NCBI GenBank assembly: GCA_036488875.1
Contig: DASXGW010000004.1
Coordinates: 496,001-560,000 of the forward strand
Reading direction: 5' to 3'
Source of the DNA: Candidatus Baltobacteraceae bacterium
GTDB taxonomy: Bacteria > Vulcanimicrobiota > Vulcanimicrobiia > Vulcanimicrobiales > Vulcanimicrobiaceae
DNA length: 64,000 bases
In this document: piece by piece, positions 8,069-16,712 of the stretch
Numbering within the stretch: the first letter of the stretch is position 1
How the letters are laid out: each line of letters opens with the position of its first letter
The notes under the pieces: generated by a model
The model's database searches: none
Seen by the model: only the letters and a program-made list of their open reading frames with translations
What the model was told of the DNA's origin: nothing
Position numbers and translations under genes: made by a program

Positions 8069-9112
8069 ATGACACTGCGAGCAGTCGCGGCCGCTGCGGC
8101 GGCGGTGGCGATGTTGGCCGTTGCGCCGGCGCAGCCGGGCCTGCGCGAGCAACTGCGCGCGACCCAATCGGAGTATTACAAGCATCTCGTCGCGCTCGAG
8201 CCGATCGTCGGGCGCTACTCCGTGACCGACTATATGCAGCGGCTCGTCGACGACGCCGATGCGATGGATTCGCCCAACGACGTTCCCGACGGTTTCACCG
8301 CCGGCCAATGGCACGACTACGTGCTGCGCAAAGCGACCCTCGACGTGAGCTTGGCGCATCAAGTGCTCTCGCAGCATTATCAGCCGATGGAATCGATTCA
8401 CGGACTGGGCGAAGCGCTGGTTCGCTCGTCGCTCGACGGGACGATGCAGCCGGTCGCGGTCTACGTGCCGCCGTCGTATACGCCGGCGCATCCCGCGCCG
8501 CTCGTCGTGTTCTTGCACGGACATCCGCAGGCGGAGACGTCGTTGATGGCGCCCGATTACGTCGCGGCGCTTGCCGACGCGACGGGCAGCATCGTCGTCG
8601 CGCCGTACGGCCGCGGGTACTACGACTTTCGCGGCGCGATTGCCGACGTTTACGATACCGTTGCCGTCGCCGGCAAAGCGTTTGCGATCGACTCGCGCAA
8701 GCGGTACCTGGCCGGCTATTCGATGGGCGGCTTTTCGGTGTTTGAAGTCGCGCCGGTTCACGCCGACGTGTGGTCGGGGATCATGTGCATTTCCGGCGCG
8801 CTGCTAGGTCACGACGCGCACGCGGTGACTGCGATGCTTTCGCGAACGCCGTTTTACGTGCTCACCGGCAGCGACGACGATAGCATTCCCACCCAATATC
8901 CCACGGCGACCGCCGTCTACTTAAACGCCAGCGGCATACCGGTATCGTTCTACTCGCAGCCGCACGGAACGCACCGGATCGTAACCCTCTTGCCGATCTT
9001 CACGCAGGCGTGGGGCGACATGCACCGCGGCATCGTCCGGTCCCCGCCGCCGGCCCTGGGAGGAATGGCCCTGTTGTCGGCCCCGCCCAAGGGCGCGACC
9101 TTGAAGCCGTAG
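8069..9112 (+). CDS. secreted esterase-like alpha/beta hydrolase (PHB depolymerase/Esterase D type)
   Basis: This 347-residue protein starts MTLRAVAAAAAAVAMLAVAPAQPG, a signal peptide, so it is exported. The catalytic part has VFLHGHPQAETS (oxyanion loop), VAPYGRGYYDFRGA, the nucleophile elbow GYSMGGF (Ser218), a candidate aspartate in GSDDDSIP and a candidate histidine in QPHGTHR. The layout resembles the esterase/PHB depolymerase group. The ATG at 8069 was chosen because the signal peptide begins there and an in-frame extension upstream would run through the previous gene. TATAAT lies 7 bases upstream, so the mRNA may be leaderless. It is independent of the upstream molybdoenzyme pair; the substrate is unknown. 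Confidence 0.8.
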   Translation: MTLRAVAAAAAAVAMLAVAPAQPGLREQLRATQSEYYKHLVALEPIVGRYSVTDYMQRLVDDADAMDSPNDVPDGFTAGQWHDYVLRKATLDVSLAHQVLSQHYQPMESIHGLGEALVRSSLDGTMQPVAVYVPPSYTPAHPAPLVVFLHGHPQAETSLMAPDYVAALADATGSIVVAPYGRGYYDFRGAIADVYDTVAVAGKAFAIDSRKRYLAGYSMGGFSVFEVAPVHADVWSGIMCISGALLGHDAHAVTAMLSRTPFYVLTGSDDDSIPTQYPTATAVYLNASGIPVSFYSQPHGTHRIVTLLPIFTQAWGDMHRGIVRSPPPALGGMALLSAPPKGATLKP

Positions 9113-9161
9113 GCCGGGAGGTGCCGAAAAAGTGACATCGGTGCATTTCGCACTTAGGAAG

Positions 9162-9194
9162 ATGAGCAAGGGAGCCGAAGGCTCACCGGCGTGA
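9162..9194 (+). CDS. possible 10-codon leader peptide overlapping the next gene
   Basis: ATG at 9162 opens a 10-residue reading frame (MSKGAEGSPA) preceded by AGGAAG. Its TGA overlaps the GTG start at 9191 in the 4-base GTGA arrangement used by many real gene pairs here. It may be a translational coupling or attenuation leader, or chance. Confidence 0.3.
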   Translation: MSKGAEGSPA

Positions 9195-11368
9195 TCGTCA
9201 ACTCGAATCGCATGCCCGGAAACCTTCCGAGCCGTCCCACCCGCTTCATCGGCCACGCCGGTGAGGTGGCGCTGCTCATTGCCGCCCTCGACGAAACGCC
9301 CGTCGTCACGCTTACGGGCCCGGGCGGCGTCGGCAAGACGCGCACCGCGATCGAGCTGGCAAAGCGTACCGCCGGCTTTTTCCCCGATGGCGTGTGGTTC
9401 GTCAATCTCGCGCTGCTCGACGACGGCGCCGACGTCGTGCCGTTCGTTTGCGAGACGCTGCGCGACGTCGCACCGGTCGCGCACGATGCGGCGTCGTTTG
9501 CCGTCGCGCTCGGCGACCGGCAAGTGCTGCTCGTCTTCGACAGTTGCGAACACGTGCTGGAACAGACGGGCGAGTTGGTCACGTCGATCGTCGATTCGGC
9601 GCCGCGCGCACGGGTGATCGCGACGTCGCGCCAGCCGATGTCCGTGCCTCGCGAACTCGAACATCGCTTGAACACGCTCGCGCTCGACGACGCGGCCGAA
9701 CTCTTTTACGATCGTGCGCGCAACGCCGGCATCGAGCTCGGCGACTTCGAGCGGCCGGTGATCGCCACGATCGTCGAGTATCTCGACGGGATTCCGCTGG
9801 CGATCGAGCTGGCGGCGCCGCTGCTGCGTACGATGTCGACCGAAGAGCTGCTGCGGCATCTCGACGATCGCCTCGAGCTGCTCTCGCTCGAAAAGAGCGG
9901 CGCGCCCAGCCGGCAGCAGACGCTGGAAGCGATGCACGACTGGAGCCATCGCCTCCTCAGTGAGAACGCGCAGAAACTGTTCCTCCGGCTGGCGATCTTC
10001 GTGGGCGGCTGTACGCTCGAAGCCGCGATGCACGTCTGCGCGGACGAAGCGTTCAACGAAGCCCGCCTGAGCGAAGCGCTCGACGAGCTGGTCGTCAAAT
10101 CGCTGGTCGTCAAAGACGTCTCCGACGGCCGCGCGCGGTACCGCATGCTGGAGATCACGCGCGCGTACGCCCAAAACTGTCTGTTGCGCTCGAACGAATA
10201 CGACGAGGCCGCGCTGGCGCACGTCCGGTATTTCTCGCTGCTGGCGCGACGCTTCGAAAACATGCTCGACGCGCTGCCGATTCTGCAGTGGCAAGCGATG
10301 GTCACCGGCGAAGCGCAGAACTTCCGCGCCGCGCTATCGCTCGCACTGGACGCCGGTGACGTCGAGAGTCCGGCGGAGATCTGCGAGGCGCTGCATCACT
10401 GGCTGTGGACGCACGGGCCGGTGCACGCTGCGGATCTGACGCGCCGCATCGCAACGATTCTTGCGACGACGATGGAAGCGCGTGTCGAAGCGCCGCTGCG
10501 TTTGGCGCTTGCGGCGCTCTTACGCCGCAGTCAGCGCCCGCGCGCGCTCGAAGCCGCCAAGCGCGCGCACGATCTGTATCGCTCGCTGGGTGACGTCGTT
10601 CACCTCGCCGATGCTTTGCGCGCTACCAACGCCTTGCAGCACGCGGTGCTGGGCGCGCCGGCCATGCAGCTCACGGCCGAGCTCGCCCGCATGGCGAATC
10701 TGATGCTCGAGATGGGCAGCGTGCTGCGCGCCGCCGAGCTGCTCAACAATCTCGGCGTTGCTTACGCGGAGTCGCTCGACGACGCGCGGCTGCAAGATGC
10801 GGGCGTTTGTTTCGAGCGCGCCGCCGGCCTGATGGAGGCGCGCGGCGATCGCTTTCGCGCCGGCGTGGTGATGGGCAACAGCGCAATCAACGCCTTCCTT
10901 TCGGGCGATATCGAACAAGCCGTGCGCTGGAGCGAACGCGCCGTCGGATTCTTCGACGAGGTGCCGGACAGCATCGAAGCCGGACATCAGTGGTCGAACT
11001 TCGGCTTCCATCTCGCCGTCGTCGGGCGCTACGACGAGTCGCGCACGGCGCTGCGCAAAGGCATCGAGATCGCCCTCGAGCGCAACGACCGCGAAGGCCT
11101 CTCCGAAGTGCTCGAAAACAGCGCCTACTACTATCACGTCACGGGTGAGGATCGCCTGGCCGCGCGCCTGATCGGCTGCGCGCAGACGCTCATTCCGCGC
11201 GATCTCGCACGCCAGGCGCGCGACGGCGCGGTGCTCCAAGAGATTCTCGACAGTTTGCGCCAGAACTTAGGCGACGCGACCTACGAAGAAGAACGCGCGA
11301 GCGGCGCCGCTATCCCGATTGCGGAGGTTCTGCAAGAGGCCGAACGTTCGGTGCTGGCGCGTCACTAA
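9191..11368 (+). CDS. NB-ARC/AfsR-like ATPase with TPR region, no visible DNA-binding domain
   Basis: This protein of about 725 residues (or from ATG 9212) starts with NLPSRPTRFIGH and the P-loop LTGPGGVGKTR (GPGGVGKT at 43-50). A Walker B-like strand VLLVFDSCEHVL, ARVIATSRQPM and the GIPLAIELAAPLL motif follow, which together are the NB-ARC/STAND ATPase core of the AfsR/MalT-like regulators. The second half is helical repeats (TPR-like), used in this family to sense ligands or partners. Relatives usually have an N-terminal OmpR/BTAD or a C-terminal LuxR helix-turn-helix; neither is present, since the ATPase begins almost at residue 1 and the protein ends soon after the repeats. It may act through a partner. 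Its stop overlaps the opposite-strand EamA stop by 4 bases. Confidence 0.75.
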   Translation: MIVNSNRMPGNLPSRPTRFIGHAGEVALLIAALDETPVVTLTGPGGVGKTRTAIELAKRTAGFFPDGVWFVNLALLDDGADVVPFVCETLRDVAPVAHDAASFAVALGDRQVLLVFDSCEHVLEQTGELVTSIVDSAPRARVIATSRQPMSVPRELEHRLNTLALDDAAELFYDRARNAGIELGDFERPVIATIVEYLDGIPLAIELAAPLLRTMSTEELLRHLDDRLELLSLEKSGAPSRQQTLEAMHDWSHRLLSENAQKLFLRLAIFVGGCTLEAAMHVCADEAFNEARLSEALDELVVKSLVVKDVSDGRARYRMLEITRAYAQNCLLRSNEYDEAALAHVRYFSLLARRFENMLDALPILQWQAMVTGEAQNFRAALSLALDAGDVESPAEICEALHHWLWTHGPVHAADLTRRIATILATTMEARVEAPLRLALAALLRRSQRPRALEAAKRAHDLYRSLGDVVHLADALRATNALQHAVLGAPAMQLTAELARMANLMLEMGSVLRAAELLNNLGVAYAESLDDARLQDAGVCFERAAGLMEARGDRFRAGVVMGNSAINAFLSGDIEQAVRWSERAVGFFDEVPDSIEAGHQWSNFGFHLAVVGRYDESRTALRKGIEIALERNDREGLSEVLENSAYYYHVTGEDRLAARLIGCAQTLIPRDLARQARDGAVLQEILDSLRQNLGDATYEEERASGAAIPIAEVLQEAERSVLARH

Positions 11369-12222
11369 GTCAGCGCGACCCACATTCCTATCAGCACCAA
11401 AAACGATCCCAGCAGTTCGCGCCACGTGAAGACTTCGCCGCCGAGCGCGATACCGACGGCGACGGCGATCACGGGAATCACGAGCGACGAAAGTCCGACG
11501 ATCCAGACGGCGATGCGCTGCAGCAGCCAAAGATTCAAGAAGAACGGAATGCAGCTGCCTAAGATCGAGAGGTAGAGCAGCGCGGCGATCGACGGCGGCG
11601 TCGCGGCATTGGCCCACGTCACGCGCTCGGTAGCGATGCCGAGGAGAAACACCCCGATGCCGGAGATCAGCATCGCCGGCGGCAAGGTGAGCAGCGGCGG
11701 AGATCCGGAGTGACGCCGCGCGTACACGTTGCCGAACGCCGAGACCGCGGCCGCGCCGATTGCCGCCAGCGCGAAGAGCGGGGAGCCGCGCACTTGGCCG
11801 CCGAGCGAAATCGCGGCGACGCCGCCGAATGCAACCGCGGCGCCGATCCAAACGCGCGGTGTCGTGCGTTCGTTTGCGAGCGCGTGCCCGAACGCGAAGA
11901 CGAAGAACGGCAGGGTTCCGAACAAAACGGCGACCAGCCCCGAATCCAACCGCGTCTCCGCCGTGTACGTGAGAACGTAGTTGAGCCCGAACAGGAACAC
12001 GGCCAGTACCGCGATCAGCTTCCACGGCGGCTTCCCCTTCGTACCTGCAAGCGCGGCGATCGCATACATTGCTGTGCCGGCGATGATAAAGCGGAGCCCC
12101 ACGCCGGTTAGCGGCGGGACGTAGTGGAGCGAGACCTTGATGCCCAGCCAGGTCGTGCCCCAGATCGCGCACATCGCGCAATAGGCACCGACGATGGCGG
12201 CACGGTTTTCGCCGGACTGCAT
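11365..12222 (-). CDS. EamA/DMT family transporter
   Basis: This 285-residue protein has about ten hydrophobic segments and two internally similar EamA halves (AIWGTTWLGIKVSLHYVPP in the first; LGSCIPFFLNLWLLQRI near the end of the second). Drug/metabolite superfamily carriers of this type move small metabolites across the inner membrane; the substrate is not predictable. It is monocistronic as far as I can see: convergent with the NB-ARC gene (stops overlap as CTAA) and divergent from the 48-residue protein at 12249. No obvious ribosome-binding site precedes ATG 12222. Confidence 0.9.
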   Translation of the reverse strand: MQSGENRAAIVGAYCAMCAIWGTTWLGIKVSLHYVPPLTGVGLRFIIAGTAMYAIAALAGTKGKPPWKLIAVLAVFLFGLNYVLTYTAETRLDSGLVAVLFGTLPFFVFAFGHALANERTTPRVWIGAAVAFGGVAAISLGGQVRGSPLFALAAIGAAAVSAFGNVYARRHSGSPPLLTLPPAMLISGIGVFLLGIATERVTWANAATPPSIAALLYLSILGSCIPFFLNLWLLQRIAVWIVGLSSLVIPVIAVAVGIALGGEVFTWRELLGSFLVLIGMWVALT

Positions 12223-12235
12223 CGAATGGCCGAGG

Positions 12236-12241
12236 TATGGG
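12236..12241 (+). promoter_or_regulatory. weak -10-like hexamer 7 bases before the 48-residue gene
   Basis: TATGGG sits 7 bases before the GTG at 12249, the same distance as TATAAT at 8056 and TATACT at 15241. It matches only the TAT of the consensus, so confidence is low. Confidence 0.25.
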
Positions 12242-12248
12242 ATTAACC

Positions 12249-12395
12249 GTGAAATGCCCTCTATGCGGCGAGATCATCGCCGGTGACGACGAAGATTCGC
12301 TGGTGGCCGTCGCCGACAAGCACGGCGACGAGCGGCACGGCGGCATGCGCGCGCCGCGCTCGATGGTCTTGGGCGCCGCCCGTAAGACCGACTAA
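12249..12395 (+). CDS. 48-residue zinc-finger-like protein
   Basis: The GTG at 12249 opens a frame that starts MKCPLCGEIIAGDDEDSLVA and continues with VADKHGDERHG, then a basic tail ending AARKTD. A CPxC knuckle plus two histidines spaced H-x4-H in a predicted helix could form a C2H2 zinc site, as in DUF1059-like small proteins. The frame fills the gap between the divergent EamA gene and the convergent lipoprotein gene almost exactly: its TAA is two bases from the opposite-strand stop. No function is known. It might be a small DNA- or protein-binding factor. Confidence 0.7.
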   Translation: MKCPLCGEIIAGDDEDSLVAVADKHGDERHGGMRAPRSMVLGAARKTD

Positions 12396-12397
12396 AC

Positions 12398-13615
12398 CTA
12401 CTTCGTAAACAGCTCGCCGACCGAGGTTGAGCTCGCGTCGGTCGTACCAAGACTGCCGAGCTTCCAGTTCTGCTCGACGAATCGCAGCGTGCTGCCGCCG
12501 TTTTGGAATACGGCGTGCGCAACGTAGCCGTTGCGCGCGAACGGCGAAATGGCGATGAGTGGAACGCGGAAGCCGAGTCCGAGAACATCAAGCTGCGGCG
12601 GCGCGATGGGATCGTAGAACTGTCCGTTGCCCGCGTCGTTCCAGACGACGACGATCGCCGTTTGGCTCCAGTACTTACTATGCCGCACCGCCGTGACGAC
12701 GGATTTCACCCACTCCGGGCCGCCATCGCTGCCTGAGGCTGGATCGTCGGAGTTCGCTACGCTGGGCGTCACCCAGGAGACCGATGCGAGCGTTCCGTTT
12801 TTCAAGTCCGAGAAGACGTTCGTCTCCGGAATGCTGACGTTGCGTTTCCAATCCGGGCCCGTGCGAACGTACCTGATATACGCCCATGGGTTCCATTGCG
12901 AGTTCGGTGCCGCGTACCATTTCCACGTAACGTGATGCGCGTCGAGCAGATTGGCAATGGTCGGATAACTAAAGCACGGGAAGGGTCCGTGCGGATCGAC
13001 CTTGCCGCGGCGCAGAACAGTCGACGTCGTTCCGGCCGGCGCGTCGCAGTCGAGCTTGTTGGGCACGCCGATCACGTACGTGCCGGGCGCTACCTTCGTC
13101 GATCCTGCAATCAGATATTGCATCGCAACGAAATCGCCGAAATAGCTCGACGAGAACGTGTGGTCGCCGATCGTGAATGCCTTCGCTAGTTGCCAATACG
13201 GCTTTGTATCGGCGGGGCGCACGTACGTATAGGGACAAACCGGTTTCGAACTATCGAGGAGATCCCACCCGTTCATTTCCCCGTGGTTCCATGCGGTAAC
13301 CGATGAGGACAGCCCGTATCCTTCGATCGAACACGGCGGTGCCGACAGTGGAACCGCTTTTAGCGCAACCTCCCGGCCGTCGTGGGTGCGTCCGGTCGAC
13401 GCCGTATCCGTGCCCGGAAACGCTTCGAAAAGATCGTTGAAGCTGCGATCGGCCTGCACGATGAAGATCACGTTGCCGATCGATCCGGGGCCGGCAGCAT
13501 TCAAGCGACGCGCGGCGTCGAGCGGCGGCGTCGTTGAAGCGCCGTCACCGCCGGGTGCGCAGGCTGCGAGAACGGCGATTACGGCGATCCATGCGAGCGA
13601 TCGAACGTGCGTCAC
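12398..13615 (-). CDS. phospholipase C/AcpA-like lipoprotein with altered active-site residues
   Basis: This 405-residue protein starts from a GTG at 13615 with a good ribosome site (GGGGAGG, about 7 bases before). It has a lipoprotein signal (VIAVLAAC, Cys19) and the phosphoesterase family layout: IFIVQADRSFNDLF, TAWNHGEMNGWD, a conserved PFPCF block, and VVVWNDAGNGQFYD. In catalytic members the first motif is QENRSF and the late one D-D; here they read Q-A-D-R-S-F (55-56) and W-N-D (326-327). Three of the metal-binding positions known from AcpA are therefore changed. It may be a non-catalytic binding protein. Compare the intact paralogue at 55568. It is downstream of the carboxyltransferase gene, with a 16-base gap. 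Confidence 0.8.
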   Translation of the reverse strand: MTHVRSLAWIAVIAVLAACAPGGDGASTTPPLDAARRLNAAGPGSIGNVIFIVQADRSFNDLFEAFPGTDTASTGRTHDGREVALKAVPLSAPPCSIEGYGLSSSVTAWNHGEMNGWDLLDSSKPVCPYTYVRPADTKPYWQLAKAFTIGDHTFSSSYFGDFVAMQYLIAGSTKVAPGTYVIGVPNKLDCDAPAGTTSTVLRRGKVDPHGPFPCFSYPTIANLLDAHHVTWKWYAAPNSQWNPWAYIRYVRTGPDWKRNVSIPETNVFSDLKNGTLASVSWVTPSVANSDDPASGSDGGPEWVKSVVTAVRHSKYWSQTAIVVVWNDAGNGQFYDPIAPPQLDVLGLGFRVPLIAISPFARNGYVAHAVFQNGGSTLRFVEQNWKLGSLGTTDASSTSVGELFTK

Positions 13616-13631
13616 GGCGAACCTCCCCTCG

Positions 13632-15215
13632 TTACATTCTGAAGATGCCGAAGTGCGTTCGCGGCAGCGGTGCGTGCGCGGCGGCGTCGAGTCCGATGGC
13701 GATGACGCGGCGGGTGTCGAGCGGATCGATGATGCCGTCGTCCCACAACCGCGCCGTCGAATAATAGGGGCTGCCTTCGCGCTCGTACTTTTCGAGAATC
13801 GGCGCTTCGAACTTGGCCTTCTCGTCGGCCGGCATCTCACCTTTGACGGTGGAGAGCACGCTTGCGGCCTGTGGGCCGCCCATCACGCTGATGCGGGCAT
13901 TGGGCCACATCCACAACTGGCGCGGCGAATATGCGCGCCCGCACATGCCATAATTCCCAGCGCCGAAGCTGCCGCCGATCACCACCGTAAACTTTGGGAC
14001 TTCGGCACAAGCCACGGCCGTGACGAGCTTGGCGCCGTCTTTGGCGATGCCGCCGTTTTCGTATTCCTTGCCGACCATGAAGCCGGTGATATTCTGTAGG
14101 AAGAGCAGCGGCGTGCCGCGCTGCACGCACAACTCGATGAAGTGCGCGCCCTTGAGCGCGCTTTCGCTAAAGAGGATGCCGTTGTTGGCCAAAATGCCGA
14201 CCGGATGGCCTTCGATGCGCGCGAAGCCGCAGACGAGCGTCGTGCCGTAGCGCGCTTTGAACTCGTGAAACTCCGACGCGTCGACTAAGCGTGCGATGAT
14301 TTCCCGAACGTCGTAGCCGATGCGGCTGTCGCTGGGAATGACGCCGTAGATGTCGCGCGGATCGTATTTCGGCGGCTGCGGATCGGTGCGGTCCCACTGA
14401 CCGGGAAGTTCGAGATGCAGGTTGCGCACGATCTCGCGCACGATGCCGATCGCTTGCGTGTCGTCGTTGGCGAAGTGATCGGCAACGCCCGAAACGCGCG
14501 TGTGCACGTCGGCGCCGCCCAGCTCTTCAGCGGTGACGATTTCGCCGGTCGCGGCTTTGACCAGCGGCGGACCGCCGAGAAAGATCGTCCCTTGGCCCTT
14601 GACGATCACCGCTTCGTCGCTCATCGCGGGCACGTAAGCGCCGCCCGCGGTACACGAGCCCATCACGGCCGCGATCTGCGGAATGCGTTTGCCCGACATG
14701 CGCGCTTGATTGTAAAAGATACGTCCGAAATGCTCGCGATCGGGGAACACGTCGGCCTGCAGCGGCAAGAACGCGCCGCCCGAATCGACGAGATACATGC
14801 ACGGCAGATGATTCTGTTCGGCGATCTCTTGCGCGCGCAGATGTTTCTTGACCGTCATTGGATAGTACGTTCCGCCTTTGACGGTTGCGTCGTTGGCGAC
14901 GATGACGCAATGCTGTCCTTCGACGATGCCGATGCCGGTCACGATGCCCGCGCACGGCGAATCGCCGTTATACATGTCGTAGGCAGCCAGCGCCGAAAAC
15001 TCCAGGAAATCCGAGCCCGGATCGATCAAACGTTCGATGCGCTCGCGCGCGGTGAGCTTATTGCGCTTACGGTGCTTCTCGGTGGCTTCGGGGCCGCCGC
15101 CTGCGCGCACCGCGATCAGGCGCTCGCGCAGTTCGGCAACCAGGCTCGCTAGACGCGCGTCGTTGCGCGCAAACTCTTCGGATCGCCGATCTAAACGCGA
15201 TTCTAATGTAGCCAC
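13632..15215 (-). CDS. acyl-CoA carboxylase carboxyltransferase subunit (methylcrotonyl-CoA type)
   Basis: This protein of about 527 residues has the two crotonase-like halves of a biotin-dependent carboxyltransferase: [29 protein letters not shown]-type N-terminus, then [15 protein letters not shown] with the first oxyanion loop, and in the C-half [17 protein letters not shown] and [34 protein letters not shown]. The last stretch and the NxxGFM motif are typical of the methylcrotonyl/geranyl-CoA carboxylase beta branch. It should pair with the biotin subunit at 3774-5651 although it lies 8 kb away. The GTG at 15215 ([18 protein letters not shown]) fits the family N-terminus; a TTG at 15236 is possible but less likely. 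A TATAAC box on this strand at 15244-15239 would give a short leader. Confidence 0.92.
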   Translation of the reverse strand: MATLESRLDRRSEEFARNDARLASLVAELRERLIAVRAGGGPEATEKHRKRNKLTARERIERLIDPGSDFLEFSALAAYDMYNGDSPCAGIVTGIGIVEGQHCVIVANDATVKGGTYYPMTVKKHLRAQEIAEQNHLPCMYLVDSGGAFLPLQADVFPDREHFGRIFYNQARMSGKRIPQIAAVMGSCTAGGAYVPAMSDEAVIVKGQGTIFLGGPPLVKAATGEIVTAEELGGADVHTRVSGVADHFANDDTQAIGIVREIVRNLHLELPGQWDRTDPQPPKYDPRDIYGVIPSDSRIGYDVREIIARLVDASEFHEFKARYGTTLVCGFARIEGHPVGILANNGILFSESALKGAHFIELCVQRGTPLLFLQNITGFMVGKEYENGGIAKDGAKLVTAVACAEVPKFTVVIGGSFGAGNYGMCGRAYSPRQLWMWPNARISVMGGPQAASVLSTVKGEMPADEKAKFEAPILEKYEREGSPYYSTARLWDDGIIDPLDTRRVIAIGLDAAAHAPLPRTHFGIFRM

Positions 15216-15238
15216 GAACCGAGCGATTCGCCGCAAAT

Positions 15239-15246
15239 GTTATACT
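15239..15246. promoter_or_regulatory. overlapping divergent -10 elements (TATAAC minus strand / TATACT plus strand)
   Basis: GTTATACT reads TATACT rightward (15241-15246), 7 bases before the ATG at 15254. It reads TATAAC leftward (15244-15239), about 24 bases before the GTG at 15215. The two hexamers share four base pairs, so polymerase binding in one direction should exclude the other. No -35 boxes are evident. Confidence 0.55.
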
Positions 15247-15253
15247 ACATGCA

Positions 15254-16705
15254 ATGGCAGCGCAGACTCGAGTCGATTTCGGCGGCATCCTTCGCCCGTC
15301 GGGGCAGTTGGATTCCGCCACGGCTTTGCAACCGTTCCGCGGAGCGCTCGACGAGCGCCTGGCGGCGCATCTGCTGCGCCGCGCGGGCTTCGGCGGCACG
15401 CCCGACGAGATCCGCCGGTACGCTTCGATGTCGGCCGGCGATGCGGTCGAATCGCTCGTTCGTTTTACGTCGAGCTCCGCCGCTGCGCAGCCGACGCTCT
15501 TCGATCGCCGTCCGTACATGCGCGAGCTCGCCAGTCTCGAGGGCAACGAAAAAAAACAGTTGCAGAATCGGCTCGTCCACGGCGACGTGCTCGCCCTGGA
15601 AGACCTGCGTCTGTGGTGGCTCAACCGCATGTTGACGACGCAAGCGCCGCTGCAAGAAAAGTTGACGCTCTTCTGGCACGGGCATTTTACGACGTACATT
15701 AATTTCAGCAGCATGATGTACGGTCAGAATCAGCTGTTCCGTCAATACGCGCTGGGGAACGTGCGCGCGCTCGCGCACGCGGTGTCGAAAGATCCGGCGA
15801 TGGTTCTGTACCTCAACAATAACAGCAACGTCGCCAAGCATCCCAACGAGAACTACGCTCGAGAGCTGATGGAGCTCTTCACTTTGGGCGTAGGGCACTA
15901 CACCGAAGACGACGTGCGCGAAGCGGCGCGGGCGTGGACGGGTCTGCGCTTCGATCGTTTCACCGAGACCGTCTGGTTCGGCGAGGCGCAGCACGACGAC
16001 GGTACCAAGACGTTCTTGGGGCACACCGGCAACTTCACCGGCGACGACGTCGTCGACATCATCTTCGATCAGCCGCAGTGCGCGCGATTCTTCGCCAACA
16101 GCCTGCTGAGCTATTTCGTCTACAACGATCCCGAGCCGGAACTGATCGACGGCGTCGCGGCGCTTTTGCGCAAGCACCAGTTCGAGCTCGCGCCCGTGAT
16201 GTCGGCGATTTTCCGCAGCAACCTATTCTACGGCGATCGCGCCTATCGCGCGCTGGTAAAGAGCCCAACCGAGTTTGTCGTGGGAACCTATAAGGCGCTG
16301 GGACTCCCGCAGATCGAGACGTCCGCCGTAGCGGCTTCCAAGCAGATGGGACAGACGCTGCTGCAGCCGCCCAACGTCGCCGGCTGGCCGGGCGGAGCGA
16401 ACTGGATCACCAGCGCGACCATGATCGCGCGCCAGAACTTCGCCGTGCGCATGGTCAACTCGCAGACGCTCGCGGCATCGTCGTGGCTGCAGCAAATTCC
16501 CATGCAGCCGGCGCAAGCCGCGCACGAGATACTTTCGGCGATCGTGCAGCAGGACGCCGCGCCCGCGTCGCGCTTCCAACTCGAAGGTGTGATGGCCGGC
16601 TCGGGAACGGCGTCGCTCAAGTCGCTTTCGCCGGAAAATCTGCAACAGCGCATCGGGCAAGCGGTTGCGCTCGCGATGGCGATGCCGGCGTACCAGCTCA
16701 ATTAG
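15254..16705 (+). CDS. DUF1800 family protein
   Basis: This 483-residue protein begins MAAQTRVDFGGILRPSGQ and shows the DUF1800 core: HLLRRAGFGGTPDEIRRY, LFWHGHFTTYI, NENYARELMELFTLGVGHYTEDDVREAARAWTG, and CARFFANSLLSYFVY. DUF1800 genes are nearly always followed by DUF1501, as here (7-base gap with a ribosome site). The function is unproven; the family is often proposed to take part in cell-surface or exopolysaccharide-related processes. No signal peptide is evident on this start. TATACT sits 7 bases before the ATG, suggesting a leaderless mRNA from a promoter overlapping that of the divergent carboxyltransferase gene. Confidence 0.92.
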   Translation: MAAQTRVDFGGILRPSGQLDSATALQPFRGALDERLAAHLLRRAGFGGTPDEIRRYASMSAGDAVESLVRFTSSSAAAQPTLFDRRPYMRELASLEGNEKKQLQNRLVHGDVLALEDLRLWWLNRMLTTQAPLQEKLTLFWHGHFTTYINFSSMMYGQNQLFRQYALGNVRALAHAVSKDPAMVLYLNNNSNVAKHPNENYARELMELFTLGVGHYTEDDVREAARAWTGLRFDRFTETVWFGEAQHDDGTKTFLGHTGNFTGDDVVDIIFDQPQCARFFANSLLSYFVYNDPEPELIDGVAALLRKHQFELAPVMSAIFRSNLFYGDRAYRALVKSPTEFVVGTYKALGLPQIETSAVAASKQMGQTLLQPPNVAGWPGGANWITSATMIARQNFAVRMVNSQTLAASSWLQQIPMQPAQAAHEILSAIVQQDAAPASRFQLEGVMAGSGTASLKSLSPENLQQRIGQAVALAMAMPAYQLN

Positions 16706-16712
16706 GGAAGAT

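Noticed and set aside
9162-9194. Strong ribosome site for the uORF
   Set aside because: AGGAAG is only about two bases from the ATG, so the uORF is kept only as a low-confidence entry.
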